In this document: one piece after another, positions 1-11,483 of the stretch
How the letters are laid out: the number at the start of each line of letters is the position of its first letter
Numbering within the stretch: position 1 is the stretch's first letter
DNA from: Exobasidium rhododendri
Lineage: Eukaryota; Basidiomycota; Exobasidiomycetes; Exobasidiales; Exobasidiaceae
Direction: 5' to 3'
Assembly (NCBI GenBank): GCA_026210745.1
Contig: CP110632.1
Span: 3,719,001-3,783,000 of the forward strand
Length of the DNA stretch: 64,000 bases
Position numbers and translations under genes: made by a program
The notes under the pieces: model-generated
What the model was told of the DNA's origin: nothing
The model's input: only the letters and a program-made list of their open reading frames with translations
Database searches by the model: none

Positions 1-16
1 AAGGACAGCTGGCTAG

Positions 17-133
17 GTGTGGAGGCTGCGTCCATTCGTCGCCGTCTCCTACCATCACCAATGCGTCATGGAGATCTTCTCAGATGTTCTGCTCAAACGC
101 AAGGGTGAGAGCTACGGCTCTGTGTCTCGTTGA
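17..133 (+). CDS. 3' end of an unidentified gene (partial)
   Basis: An open stretch in frame 2 follows a possible splice acceptor (ctag at 13-16) and reads through to a TGA at 131-133. It ends with the peptide MEIFSDVLLKRKGESYGSVSR. The translation looks like real protein, with mixed hydrophobic and charged residues, but I do not recognise the family. The alternative is a further intron starting at GTGAGA near 107 and ending at ATATTACAG near 172. That would extend the frame to 411, antisense to the neighbouring WBP11-like gene, which is less attractive. The rest of the gene lies outside the window. Exon limits and frame are inferred. Confidence 0.35.
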   Translation: MWRLRPFVAVSYHHQCVMEIFSDVLLKRKGESYGSVSR

Positions 134-259
134 GCATGATTGATTGTATACAATGGTTGGTTGATATTACAGATGTTCTAGGAGATAAGTGCAATACTAG
201 ACTCCACCAGCTTCTTCCCGTTCCGTTCAGGAGCCTCTTCTCGACGGTATCCCCTACTA

Positions 260-1611
260 TCACGACTGGACGCGCTTCATGGAGTGAAGCCTCAGGCTTG
301 TCATCAGGTCCACCTTTTCCTCTAATACTGCGCTCTCGGCTTCTTCTTCTCGATCGGTCGAGAGAGGGCCTGTTGTTGAATCGTCATAACTTTCACTTGG
401 TGCGGCATTGACAGCTGAAGGGAGCCCTCCCTTGGATGCTTTGGCCTTTTGAGCTGCCTGTCGCCTTCGAATCGCAGTAGGAACAAATGCAGTGGCTTCC
501 TTCTTCAGATCTCGCAGTACAGGTGCTGATGTGATGACGATTGCAGGTCGAGGCGGCGGCGGACCAGGCGCACTTGGAAGACTCGAAGCGAGATGACCAG
601 GCACTGACGGCGCAGTATGGACCGATGCAGAGCCTGATCTAGGCATGGGAAAGTGCGCGAGAGGGTGTTGCGCATGTCGTATTGACGGTCCTTGATGGAA
701 GTGGGGCCTGAATTGAAGCGGTGGGGGTGGAGGGAGGGGCGGTCGAACGTAGCCAGACGGCGCAGTCGGAAGGCCCTCTAGCATTGCCCTCGGCGCTGAC
801 GGTGGCGCTGGAGGTGGGCCCTTCGGCATGACTATTCCGTCTTCGTCCGCAGAAGAGTCCTCTCCTCCGTCTTCTGCTTCGACCCTCTCTTCCTCCATTC
901 CCTCTCCTTGATGATGTGCCGGAGGAGAAGGAGGAGGGCCTTCTGGCAAGGCGATGTCTTCATCGTCATCATCGCTTTCATCATCAATTTCTTCGCTCTC
1001 TTCACCGGTTTTCCCATCGCTGCCCTCGCTCTCCTGCCCGGCCATCCTCTCGAATTCTTGCCTTTGTTCTGCCTCCCACTGCTCAGCCGATTTGTCCATG
1101 TACGGCATGCCAGGTGGGGGAGCGCCATGCGGGTTGAAGATTTCATGATAGTAGACACTCCTTCGAGGATCTCGGAGAGGCTGATTTCGTCTTCTTGACT
1201 CTAGCGCTGCCTGCTGCTGCTGCCTCTTCACCTGTTCAGCCTGTTCCTCTGCCTCTCTTGGATACACGAATTTGCGATGCTCTGGATTCTTAGCAAGGTA
1301 CTCTTCCTTTGCCTCCTTGATTCGTTGGCACTCTGCTTGTAGCACGGCCAGCTCCTCTTTTTCAGCATCGCTGCGTGTTTTCTTCTCCTGCAGTGCTCTG
1401 ATCTCCTTCTCAATCCCTCGGGTGTCCTTCTTCACCAACGTCACCTCTCTTGTTTCCTTCCTTTTCTCCCGATTCTTCTTGAGCTCTCGAGCTCGAGCCG
1501 CTTTCCCTGTTCAGTCATGTAATAAGCACAGGGGACTATGCACATAAGCTCAGCCTGAAAATACTCACGATGCGCATCTATCGGGTTCGAGGATTTCTTC
1601 TTGGACACCAT
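260..1611 (-). CDS. WBP11-like pre-mRNA splicing protein
   Basis: Two exons, 1569-1611 and 260-1506, joined across a 62-nt intron with a GTGAGT donor, give about 429 residues. The first exon encodes MVSKKKSSNPIDAH. The junction restores the basic stretch RKAARARELKKNREKRKETR, typical of the Wbp11 N-terminal domain. Further on are a long charged coiled-coil segment, the element HEIFNPHGAPPPGMPYMDK, an acidic Glu/Asp/Ser stretch and several proline-rich runs (PPPSPP, PPPAPP, LPPPPPL). WBP11 family proteins are nuclear and bind WW domains and PP1 in spliceosomal complexes. The first exon is only 43 nt and easily missed. The C-terminus (from about residue 405) does not look family-like, so an unseen 3' intron or a different end is possible. 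Its 3' end converges on the partial gene at the window start. Confidence 0.85.
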
Positions 1612-2040
1612 TCCAGAGACGACGTGCAGACAGGGTTGCAGCATCCCATCCTCCACTACCATCAGACTTGAAACATGAAGCCACTGAGAATCTCATGCTA
1701 CCACGTGTCCGCGATTTGACTTTTGCCTAGATTCGAGGTTAAATTACCTTTCCGGCCGCGACGCCCGACTGTTCTATTGTCAGGTCCTAGGAAAGAAATA
1801 GCAATTGTCATCATTGTCTTCTCAAAGCGTCCACACTGCATCTATACCTCGTCGTCCAGAGCAAAGTGACTGATAACGTTTGACACCCCTTCCACTCCGT
1901 CACGCATTACAGACACGATACTAGAATACACCTACACTGCAAAGAACAAGGTAACACAGCTAGATTGAGTCGACCTGATCGTCATCTCTCTCCTCGCTAT
2001 TGTGGGAACGACAGTAGCATAGAGTAAGCGGCACACCTAC
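1612..2040. promoter_or_regulatory. Divergent intergenic region between the WBP11-like gene and the M16 protease
   Basis: The 429 bp between two divergent start codons should carry both promoters and 5' leaders. I see no coding frame, repeat or clear TATA box. Confidence 0.4.
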
Positions 2041-5000
2041 ATGCTAGCTTTCACTAGATCGGCTGCTCCCAGAGGTGTTTCCCGTTCTACCTCGGAGCTC
2101 ATCAAGGCAAGTAGACAGTACGGCACTCTCGTCACACCCTTTATCAGATCATCACCTTCTCCAAAGAAAGCGCTGTCGGCACACTCGACTTCACTTCTCG
2201 CCTCTCGAGTACCTCTGTCAAGGTGAGTACCATGCGGTGGTCGTCCAGCATGCTGAAGACTAAGCTCTCTCCTCCTCTTATAATGCCTAGTGTAATGACC
2301 GGTGCTCTTTCTGCGTTGGCCAGCTCTTCTCGCTCTCTTGCCACAGCCGCTCCCGATCAAACCTTGAATACACACTCTGGAGCTCAACTCGAGAGTCTGC
2401 CACCGGGTTTTGAGATCAGATCGACACTAGGATCAAACCCCGCTCCTGCCCCCTATGCGGTCTACACCAAGCCTCTAGAAGTCTCTTCTCTGGATGATCG
2501 GACCTACCGACTGATTCGACTCGATAATGGACTCGAAGCAATGGTAATTCACGACCCAGAGACCGACAAGTCCAGTGCGGCAATGGATGTTCGGGTCGGC
2601 CACCTCTCTGATCCTATCGAGCTTCAAGGACTTGCTCATTTCTGTGAGCACTTGCTCTTCATGGGGACGGAGAAATACCCTCGAGAGAACGAGTACAGCG
2701 AATTCTTGTCAAATCACTCCGGCAGCTCAAATGCATATACGGGGATGGAAAACACAAATTACTTCTTTGACGTTGGTCACGATCATCTGGAAGGAGCCAT
2801 GGATCGATTCGCGCAATTCTTCCTGAAGCCATTGTTCGATCCAAGCTGTACAGAAAGAGAAATTCGAGCAGTGGACAGTGAGCACAAGAAGAACCTACAA
2901 TCAGATGCCTGGAGGGCATTTCAGTTGGAAAAGAGCCTCAGTGATCCTAATCATCCTTACAGTCACTTTGGAACTGGAAATGCAAAGACACTGTGGGACG
3001 ACCCGAAGGGAAAGGGCATGGATGTCAGGGATGAATTGTTGAAGTTTCACGACCGATTCTACAGTGCAAATGTCATGAAGTTGGTGGTGTTGGGGCGAGA
3101 GCCAATCGAGACACTGTCGCAATGGGTGATTGAGAAGTTCTCAGGCGTCCGCAACAAAGGACTTTCGGCACCCCACTTTCCCTCCAATCCACTCGGAAGC
3201 GAGCAATTACAGACTCAGGTCTTCTTCCGAAGTGTGAAGGATATTCGGATGCTGGATCTCACCTTTCCCATTCCCGATCAAAGTCCACTGTTCCGTTCGA
3301 AGCCTGGTCAGTTTATTTCTCACTTTATTGGGCATGAAGGCCAAGGGTCCATCTTGTCGTTCCTCAAAGCGAAAGGCTGGGCGAGTCACTTGAGCGCTGG
3401 AGCCATGAACGGTGCGGATGGCTTTGAATTCTTCAAAATTTCAGTCGATCTCACTTCCGAAGGACTTCGCAATTACGACAAGGTGGTAGGCGCAATTTTC
3501 CGATACGTAGAGCTGCTAAAAGGCTCTCAAATTCCAGAGTGGTCTTTCAAGGAGGTGCAACAGCTCTGCGATCTAGCTTTCCGCTTCAAGGAAAAGTCTC
3601 CTCCCAGTAGCTACACGTCAGGTCTTTCCAGTCAAATGCAGCTGCCCTATCCTCGTGAATGGGTGCTTTCTGGACCTTATCTCACCCGAGAATACGACCC
3701 GAAGCAGATCAGGGAAGTGGCAGATTGTCTCAGTGCCCAGAATTGCCGTGTCGCAGTCGCCGCTCAATCAATGCCCGACGGAACGAAAGAGTGGGATCAG
3801 AAGGAAACGTGGTATGGGACAGAGTACAAATTGACTCCGATCCCTAGTCAACTGCTCAAAGTGGAAGGGAGTCGAAATGTCGATGAGTATGAAGGTATGT
3901 TTCTGCCAAAGCCAAACACATTCATTCCCTCCACCTTTGATGTCACTGGAGCACCTGCCAAGGGCCAAGAGAAGCCAAAGCCGACCAAACGACCAGTCCT
4001 TGCGTCGCATTCACCCCTTTCTCGCTTGTGGCACAAGAAGGACGATCGTTTTTTCCTGCCCAAAGCCAACATCTTCTTCGCCTTGAAGAGTCCACTTGTG
4101 GACGTCACACCGAACAACGCAGTCAAGTGTCGGATCTTGGTCGAGTTGATCAAGGATGCTCTCACAGAGTATTCGTACGACGCTGAATTGGCAGGACTCG
4201 GCTACAACATCGAGTCACAGTCCAACGCTATTGGTCTTTCAGTTGATGGGTACAATGACAAGCTGCCTGTTCTGGTCAGATACATACTGGAGGAGTTCAG
4301 CAAGTTCAAGGTTGACGATCATGCTCGATTCGACATCATCAAGGATCAAATCCAACGTGGCTACATGAACTTTCAACTGGAAGCACCGTACCAGCATGCC
4401 AATTACTACACGACATACCTGACCGTCGAGAGGATGTGGACGGCAGAGGAGAAGCTTAAAGAGCTGGAGTCGATCACTCCGAACGATGTCCAGCTCTTCT
4501 TGGAGGATATCCGAAAGCGTCTTCACATCGAAATGCTCAGTCACGGCAACATCAGCAGAGAAGAGTCGACAGGTCTGCTAGAAATGACGGAGGACATCTT
4601 AAAGTCCAAATCACTTGCCACGTCGGAGTTGATCTCTGCTCGAAGTCTTCTACTGGAACCAAAGACGAATTACAATTACACCATAGCTGTACCGAATGCG
4701 AAGAACGTCAACTCGAGTATCGAGTACTACACTCAAGTGGGCGATCCAGAGGATGTGCAGCTTCGAGCCACTTTGAGTCTCTTCAGTCAAATGGCGAACG
4801 AGCCCACCTTTGATCAGCTTCGCACGAAGGAGCAACTGGGATACCTCGTCTTTAGTAGCGTTCGAAAGACGATTGGCTCCATGGGATTCCGTATCATCGT
4901 GCAGAGTGAGCGAGAGTCGGACTACCTGGAGAGTCGAATCGATGAATTCTATAGAGTTACGTTCCGAAACGTGCTAGAGAAGATGAGTATGGAAGACTTT

Positions 5001-5681
5001 GAAGCTCAAAAGGAAAGCCTGATACGCAAAAAGATGGAGACGGTGAAGAACCTGTTCGACGAAAGCAGTAGATACTGGTATCACATTCAATACGGATACT
5101 TTGACTTTATGCAGCGGGAAATCGACATTGAAGCCCTGCGATCAGTTTCTAAGCAAGACGTCATTGATTTGTTCATGAAGTACATTTGGCCAGACAGTGT
5201 AGACGGTCGAAGTAAGCTTTGCGTGCACGTCAAGAGTCAAGTGAAAGCAAAGAGAATGTCGGAACGAGCACTAGAAGAGTTTGTTGCGGAGTCGAAGGGA
5301 AAGGAGTGGGAACACCTCATCACTGAAGACACCTTGCAAGCCAAAGGATCCAACATCGAGACGGTCAAGGATGGTATGAAGGAAATCATGTTGAAGGACA
5401 AGGCAGCAGCGAAAACAGATGATCTAATTGCCTTGCTGGAACAATGTGCCGAAGCCCATCCAATGGAAGAAGAGACCAGCCTAGTCCGCAAGAATGAAAG
5501 GGAAGTAGACGTCCTCATCACGGATCCGGTTGACTTCAAAGCTGGTCTAAGACCAAGTAAAGCGGCCGTGCCGGTGAAGAGCTGGATAGAGTTTGCAAAG
5601 GAGCCATTGCCCGAAGACGAAGTCGAGGTGCTCGAAGGTGAAAGCCCGACACCCAGCAAGATTGCCTCAGCAAATTTGTAG
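2041..5681 (+). CDS. STE23: Insulin-degrading enzyme / Ste23-like M16A metalloprotease
   Basis: Exons 2041-2222 and 2291-5681 (68-nt intron, GTGAGT donor, CCTAG acceptor) give about 1190 residues. The inverted zinc motif is visible as HFCEH at residues 177-181. The third zinc ligand is the Glu at 258 in AVDSEHKKN. The rest matches the four-domain M16A clam-shell layout of insulysin (about 1020 residues). The family cleaves small peptides; yeast Ste23 helps mature a-factor pheromone. The extra length is mostly N-terminal: residues 1-85 are rich in Ser, Ala and Arg with almost no acidic residues, like a mitochondrial presequence. The start at 2041 was chosen because the longer unspliced frame begins inside the intron donor, not at an ATG. 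The C-terminus ends SANL, not a peroxisomal signal. It converges with the D-amino-acid oxidase 66 bp away. Confidence 0.92.
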
Positions 5682-5747
5682 GCGCAGAGGTACAGCCTGC
5701 GTGCTTTGCACTCGGATGACTGTGTAGTACTCTCATCATGGGCAGAT

Positions 5748-7187
5748 TTATTCATAGCTCTTGTGTACGTTTCTATTTAGATCGAGACTTGCTAGAGTGC
5801 TTTGAGACGGCAAAGGAGATCTTTGCAGGACTTTGTCAATGTGATCTCTTGCTTCAAACGCAGCACCCCATGAGCACTGGTATCCGAACCCTCCATAGCC
5901 ATACGAGTGGATGACTGCCACTTGGTCCACATCATCACCCCTCTCTAGACGAACACCTTCCTTTCGAGCAGGTCGCAGTCCAACGTTGACGCCGACGATT
6001 TCAACATGACGCTCGACACTGTCTTGCTTTGCTAAAGTAGGCATGACCTCAAGAGCTCTCTTTACAATCTCTCGTGTCGTCTCACTTCGAGGCAGAGTGT
6101 CCCAGTCGTTTGGTAGTCTTGTTCCTCCCACAATAAAGGTCCCATCGCCTCTGGGCAAGATGTACATGTCTCTGAATCCCTTCGCATTGACTCTACTCAT
6201 TCCTGGCCACTTTGGTCTCTTGGCGATAGGCGAATTAGAGACCCAAGGTGAGTTTTCGATGAGCTTCGTCGTACACCACGGCGCATCGATGAGGAGTGTC
6301 TGGCCTCGAACAGGATGAACGCTCTCATCGCCCACCATCTCGATAGCACCAAGGCCAGGTGAGACGACCACTGCGCTTGCTTTGTGCCAGTCTGAAGCTG
6401 AAGAACGAAGTACACCCACGGAGAGATGTGTAAATTCTATCGACGGCGATTCTGAGAGAGAGATGGCCTCTGAGATGCTCCTTACTTTACGACAAAGGCT
6501 CCTTCCTCCAAGCGACAGGAACATCCGATACAGTTGAGGCAAGTAGTGTGGGACAACAAAGTCATACGTGGTGAGAGTGCAACCGTACTGCGTTCCTCTA
6601 GGTAGAGAGGAGGCAGGCAGCTCACGAAACTGTGAGACGGGAGATGGGGCAATGATGACGACGACGATAATACCGATGATGACGATGATAATGACGATGA
6701 TGATGACGATGGCGATGATGACTAGTCAGTGAACCGTGCTAGAGGTCGTAATGCAGCGCCGATTGAATGGACTCACATCTGGATACCAGTCAAGAGCTTT
6801 GAGATTGACATCTTCCTTTTTCTCCCAGTACTCCGTCTGTTGAACCAAGACAAGAGCTTCACTACTCTTGCCTTCCTTTGCACCAAATGAGCTGCTATTG
6901 TCCAATTTCCTCAGGACTTCAAAGGTAATTTTGTCCCGTTGAAGCTGCTTGTCGTCCTTTGCATCGCTGACATGATGAGCACCCGCCCAAGCACTCGCGT
7001 AGGAGGACGGTGCTGCTTTCGAAGAGCCGGGTGAATACGAGTCGAAGTCAAAAGAAGGCAGATCTGCAGCTATGATCGTGACGTTACAAGGTGAAATGGG
7101 ATGGTCTAGCAGAGCTATCGCAGTGCTGAGCCCAATGACACCACCTCCAACAATCGCTACGTGGGGGACCTGCGTAGGTGAGATCAT
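5748..7187 (-). CDS. DAO1: D-amino-acid oxidase (FAD-dependent)
   Basis: Exons 6777-7187 and 5748-6629 give about 430 residues. The FAD-binding dinucleotide fold is at the N-terminus (VAIVGGGVIGLSTA). The C-terminal part has the DAAO signature HSYGYGGFGYQCSWG, and NVGLRPARKEGVRLE carries the arginine that binds the substrate carboxylate in the family. The enzyme oxidises D-amino acids to imino acids with release of H2O2. Most fungal DAAOs are peroxisomal with a C-terminal SKL-type tripeptide, but this one ends KSYE, so import by PTS1 is not supported. The intron is 147 nt, long for this window, and holds a GAT/GAC repeat. D-aspartate oxidase is a close relative and cannot be excluded by eye. 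Confidence 0.88.
6653..6722. repeat. GAT/GAC microsatellite inside the D-amino-acid oxidase intron
   Basis: An imperfect run of gat, gac and gaa-like triplets fills about half of the 147-nt intron. Read on the plus strand it is a low-complexity tract. It is excluded from the coding sequence by the GTGAGT donor at 6771-6776 (minus strand) and the CACAG acceptor at 6630-6634. Confidence 0.7.
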
Positions 7188-7353
7188 GCTGGGAATTCGA
7201 AAGTTAGGAAGATCTAAAATCTGATCGTGTATACATAATTAGGGCGTTCCTCGATCGGCGGGACGAGCTTCAACTTCCTTCTCTCCTTTGTATTTCAGAC
7301 TACGCTGAGCTCATCCTAGAAAGTCCCAGCGCCAGGTAGGCTTTTGTTCCACC

Positions 7354-8724
7354 ATGGCTGGGCAAGCTCGCAGGGGTTTTGCCATGAGCATTGTCGGAGA
7401 GAGCAGCAGTCGTTCTACTGGTCAAACGTCTGATGCACGGGCTCGCCCCCTCAGTAGGAGGGAGGCTTTTGGACATGACGACGATGAAGAGGAAGATGGC
7501 GAAGATGGCATTGGACGACTCAGTGGAGGCAGACGTAATGCTCAGGATGAAGCACTCAAAGGATTCAGCAAAAGGGGTGCAGAGAAGGTCCGAAAGTCTC
7601 CACCTCGTCAAGGGCCGCGAGTCATACAAAAGCAAGCTGATCTGAATTGGATGGAAGAGAGAAAGAGGAGATTAGGACTGGACAAATATAGAAATGAGCT
7701 GGGTAGCCTGACGAGCATGAAGATGCCTGATAGAGCCGGTGTCATGCAGAGTACAGCAGCTTCGACAGAGGATACAGAGATGAAGACTGCATCGGAAAGG
7801 ATGGGTGACGAGGAGCAAAAGATTGGATTGCAGAAGAGAAAGAGGGAGATGAATAGAGAGGAGGAAGAGAGGGGGGAGATACTGCAATTACAAGCAGAAG
7901 CTCAAGGGATCCACAATGTCCAGAATTTTGATGATGGAGGGGACAAGACACCCAAATTATCGCCGGCAGGTGTATTTCGCGATGAGAAGGATATGAGTCG
8001 GGAAGAGAGAGAAGATGCAGCAGCTCGGACAGCTCTCCTATCTGGACAAGGACTTGGCTATACATTGCGCACTAACGTAGACAAAGTCATTCCGATCTCA
8101 GAGGAGGAGGCTTTGAAGAAAGATACTGATTCTAGACCTGAGCCGCCAAGTCTATCAGACTACGCAAAGATGCCGGTGGACGAGTTCGGTGCCGCATTGC
8201 TACGAGGCATGGGATGGAAAGAAGGCATGGGAGCAGGGAAGACTAGGCAAGGCCCGACAAGTGCGCCTGAATTCAAGAAGAGAGCTGCTCTGCTAGGTCT
8301 GGGCGCAAAGGAACGAAAGTCAGACGATAATCAAAGCAATATAAAGGGGAGGATCATGAAGGTAGAACGTCCAGAGAGGCGATATGTGCCACTGCTCCGA
8401 AAAGAACGAGACAATGGAGTAGATGAGCAAGTAGGATCATCATCGCCAGTTTCCTCCCGGTATCGTCGCGAACGGTCACGAAGCCCCACTAGAAGGAGAG
8501 AAGTAGACAATGGCTACGAGCGAGACAATGGAAGGTACCGGGAAAGGTCCAGTCGTGGCGCCGAAGACGATGATTATGAGCGTGAAAGAGAAAGGAGAAA
8601 GAGGCGGGAAAAGGATCGAGGGCAGTACTACGAAAAGGATCCACCTCGAGAGCGAAATAGAGACAGGGCTCGTGAGGGAGACCGAGACCAAGACAGGCGA
8701 AAGGGGAACGACTACAGGCGATGA
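7354..8724 (+). CDS. SPP2: Spp2/GPKOW/MOS2-type G-patch splicing factor
   Basis: A single-exon frame of 456 residues. The segment LSDYAKMPVDEFGAALLRGM, followed by GWKEGMGAGK (about residues 266-295), is the characteristic Spp2/GPKOW G-patch. Spp2 proteins bind and stimulate the DEAH helicase Prp2 before the first step of splicing. Upstream is an acidic and basic low-complexity N-terminus with PPRQGPRVIQKQADLNWMEE. The C-terminal 100 residues are an Arg/Asp/Glu/Ser-rich tail (RRERSRSPTRR and repeats of RERER type). The ATG at 7354 is the first in frame. The gene is divergent from the D-amino-acid oxidase (166 bp apart) and converges with the CRAL-TRIO gene (56 bp apart). Confidence 0.88.
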   Translation: MAGQARRGFAMSIVGESSSRSTGQTSDARARPLSRREAFGHDDDEEEDGEDGIGRLSGGRRNAQDEALKGFSKRGAEKVRKSPPRQGPRVIQKQADLNWMEERKRRLGLDKYRNELGSLTSMKMPDRAGVMQSTAASTEDTEMKTASERMGDEEQKIGLQKRKREMNREEEERGEILQLQAEAQGIHNVQNFDDGGDKTPKLSPAGVFRDEKDMSREEREDAAARTALLSGQGLGYTLRTNVDKVIPISEEEALKKDTDSRPEPPSLSDYAKMPVDEFGAALLRGMGWKEGMGAGKTRQGPTSAPEFKKRAALLGLGAKERKSDDNQSNIKGRIMKVERPERRYVPLLRKERDNGVDEQVGSSSPVSSRYRRERSRSPTRRREVDNGYERDNGRYRERSSRGAEDDDYERERERRKRREKDRGQYYEKDPPRERNRDRAREGDRDQDRRKGNDYRR

Positions 8725-8780
8725 TCAAATCATTGCAGCGACCCTTTATTGTAATACTACATCAATACAATTGGCGGCCA

Positions 8781-11483
8781 TCATCCCTTCCAACCCAAAC
8801 GTCTGCGTAGATGCAGGCCGGTAAGCGAGCTTCTATCTTCCAACTTTAAGGCACTTGTGTTCGAGTGTAAGTGAGGTTTTTTGCCGTGCTTGACGTCATC
8901 GACATGCAGTTTACCCATTCCAGCCAAGGCGAGCACATTCTTCACGTTGATGAAGAGACGATTCCTCCAGTCTCTTCTCGCAACGATGAACAGAAAAAGG
9001 ATAAAGAAAGCGTACCTCTTTCGGAATCCCAGTTGAGCCAATGGTTGAGCTTGCCTCACCTTGTGCTTCTGACCCGCAGCGCCTTCACCCTGATTCCAAG
9101 GTGCATACGAACCATCATCGTTGCGAGTACTAGCCAATCTCAGCTTCTTGTAACGTATATTCGCTTCTCTCCATTCCTCTTCTTGTGGATCTTCATTTTC
9201 TGACTCGCCGCCAGCTCGAAGAGCCCTGACAAACCCCCGATAGGCAGTCAGAGCTTGATTTCTCACCCCTCGATGCATGGAGAGTAGTCGCAAAACAAAG
9301 AGGTACATGAGCGTTCTCATCAAGTCTCTTTTCCTCTTGCGGAACAGCAATCTTTGAGCATCTTGATCATTGGTCGAAGGTCCATACACCGACGACTTCC
9401 TCTTGATTATGTGAGGCCCATTCATCACGGGAAAGGCGGGATAACCGTAAAAGGGATTGGAAGCATTGTAGGGACTGACGTGACCTGGCAGAGCATTGAA
9501 TTTCGTCGTCCGTCTCGAAAGTAGTACGCTTGCCTCCGACAGCGTTTCAAAGCCTGAGATAGGAGGTTCCTCAATGTCAGAGACTTGCAATCTTGGTGAC
9601 AGTAGGTGTTCAGGTTCTATCTCTACCAAGCTATCTTCATCTTGGCTAGACTCCACTCTCCTAGATATTGCATTTTCCTTTTTCCTTTTTTGGTCGCTCA
9701 CTGCGTTGGCTTGCAGCGGAAAGGACTGTCTCCATCTAGCAAAGAAGGCATTCCCTGTACCTGTAGCATCATCTCCGTTCTCCTTCATCTCACCCACCTT
9801 CCCGCTCTTGTCACTTTCCTCGCTACTGCTGTTCTCTTCCTGTGCAGCTAATTCTGACATGGCAAACTTGCCTTGCAGCAGCCTGAAGTCTCTCAAAGAT
9901 CCCTTGCGACTAAGCGGTTCCTCGGATTGGAAGTGGACATTCTTGGCTCCTTGCAAGGTAGTGATGGCTTGAGGGCGTCGTCTCGTCCGGCTTGGGCTGC
10001 TGCCTCTGCTTAAGACAGGTGACTGACCTGGCGTGAATGACGTTACGTCATCTGTAGTCACCCTTCTGTTGACATCAGAACCAGCCCTGCTCCTATTTCC
10101 ACTCATTCCTCTCGTCATCTGTATCTGGTGCAACTTTCTGACAGCTTTGGGTGTCATCTGTAGCATGGAGGAAGAGCTGCTCGCACTCTGTGAAGAAACG
10201 TGTGGATACGAAGCCAGCTCGGAGTGTGGTGTCGGAGTTTGAGAAGCTCGAGGAGTGATGTGCCAGGGTGTATTTGCTGTGCTGTAGAATTCTTCCACCA
10301 AGCTATCAAAGCTGCCAGAGCGGCTCATGGCACGAGATGACCTACCTACAGCAGGTGAGGAAGCGCCAGACATGCCTCGAGGACTACTTGGTGCGCTGTG
10401 ACTCTCCCTCTCTCCACTGTCGTCCCTTGCGCTTCCTGCCTTTACACTATACGAAGCGCCTTGGAGTCCTGGTCTTGCAAACTTTTTCATAACGTCGTTA
10501 GTTTCATCATTGAGGGCAATGTCATATTCTCCCCCCAAAGAACTTGGCAGATGTGACAAATCAAAGTGATCAGGAAGCTCCTTTGTATTTGGAAAAAAGA
10601 TCTTTGCTAATGCCTGTCGCGGTAGCACTCTCTTTGCTAGGGCCCACATGCCAGAATGTACCCAGCCATAATGAACGATGTAGACTGCTCCAATCATACC
10701 AGGAAAGTGATTCTTGAGGAGATCGAGAAGGAACGGTAATAGTTCCAGTTCCAGATTGGCCATTCCAGAAGATTGCAAGGAGAAGATGATGACGATTTGG
10801 ATTGGCTTAGACTCGTTGAGAGGCCTTCCATCGCTAGTAGAGCTCGCAGAATTGACACTACCCTTTGCATACAAATGGGAGAGATACCTTCTTTCACTCT
10901 CCATGCACCCCACAATATACTCCCTGCATTCATCGAGACCTGTTGTGCCGTCTTCTTTTACAGCTCGTTCCAAGCTACCAAGAGAGATGACCCCAATCGG
11001 TCTACCAAGTTTGTCCATGCACGATGTGTTGCCCCAGAACAGAGGAGGTCGAGCTGGCGGCGAAGCATAGAGAGGATGGAGCGAAGACAGAGAGAGCGAG
11101 TCGAGGTCGGTGCGTAATCGCCAAGTCAACGTCGATGTCAGCAAAGAAAGGGCGTTTTGAGTCGAGTATCTTGATCGTCTGTAGAAGCGGAAGAGAGTCG
11201 CTGCAGGGAGGGAGAAGCAAGTGAGCTAATCGCCTGCTCGCTGATCGAGTGGCACTTTTCCCCCTTGCGACTTACAGGGATCATCCAGGAATTGCATAGA
11301 GACTTTGATAGCCTGGGCATCTTCAGACAGACCAAGCTCTTGTAAGACCGCCGGTAAGACATCGTCCACAGCAGCGTCGCGGAGCTCTTCCACTTCCTTG
11401 ATGCAGTCGATGTGCCTTGCTGAGATCTCCTCGTACTTTGATGCCACTGCTAGAGCAGCTGACGAGATTGTTGTGCCAGGCAT
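8781..11483 (-). CDS. CRAL-TRIO (Sec14-like) domain protein with membrane-like C-terminus
   Basis: Exons 11276-11483 and 8781-11200 (75-nt intron) give about 875 residues. The N-terminal helical CRAL-TRIO_N part spans both exons. A CRAL-TRIO lipid-binding fold follows, with IQIVIIFSLQSSGMANLELE, PGMIGAVYIVHYGWVHSGMW and LPSSLGGEYD. The family carries phosphoinositides or other hydrophobic lipids between membranes. A long Ser-rich low-complexity middle follows (residues about 330-640). Near the C-terminus are two hydrophobic stretches, LMRTLMYLFVLRLLSMHRG and YAFFILFLFIVA, each followed by basic residues, suggesting membrane association. The start is the ATG at 11481-11483; the frame is open further upstream but has no ATG there. 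The function is not otherwise identifiable. Confidence 0.75.

Noticed and set aside
130-411. Plus-strand 93-residue frame at the left end
   Set aside because: It is antisense to the WBP11-like exon and has low-complexity composition. It would need an intron whose retention gives an equally good stop at 133.
2041-2387. Minus-strand frames over the Ste23 first exon
   Set aside because: They are shadows of the presequence exon, with no family resemblance and no splice sites leading elsewhere.
8908-9020. A 39-nt GT..AG segment (GTACGC to GCGAG) near the end of the CRAL-TRIO gene
   Set aside because: It is far shorter than every other intron in the window (about 60 nt or more), lacks a good acceptor, and keeps the frame when retained.
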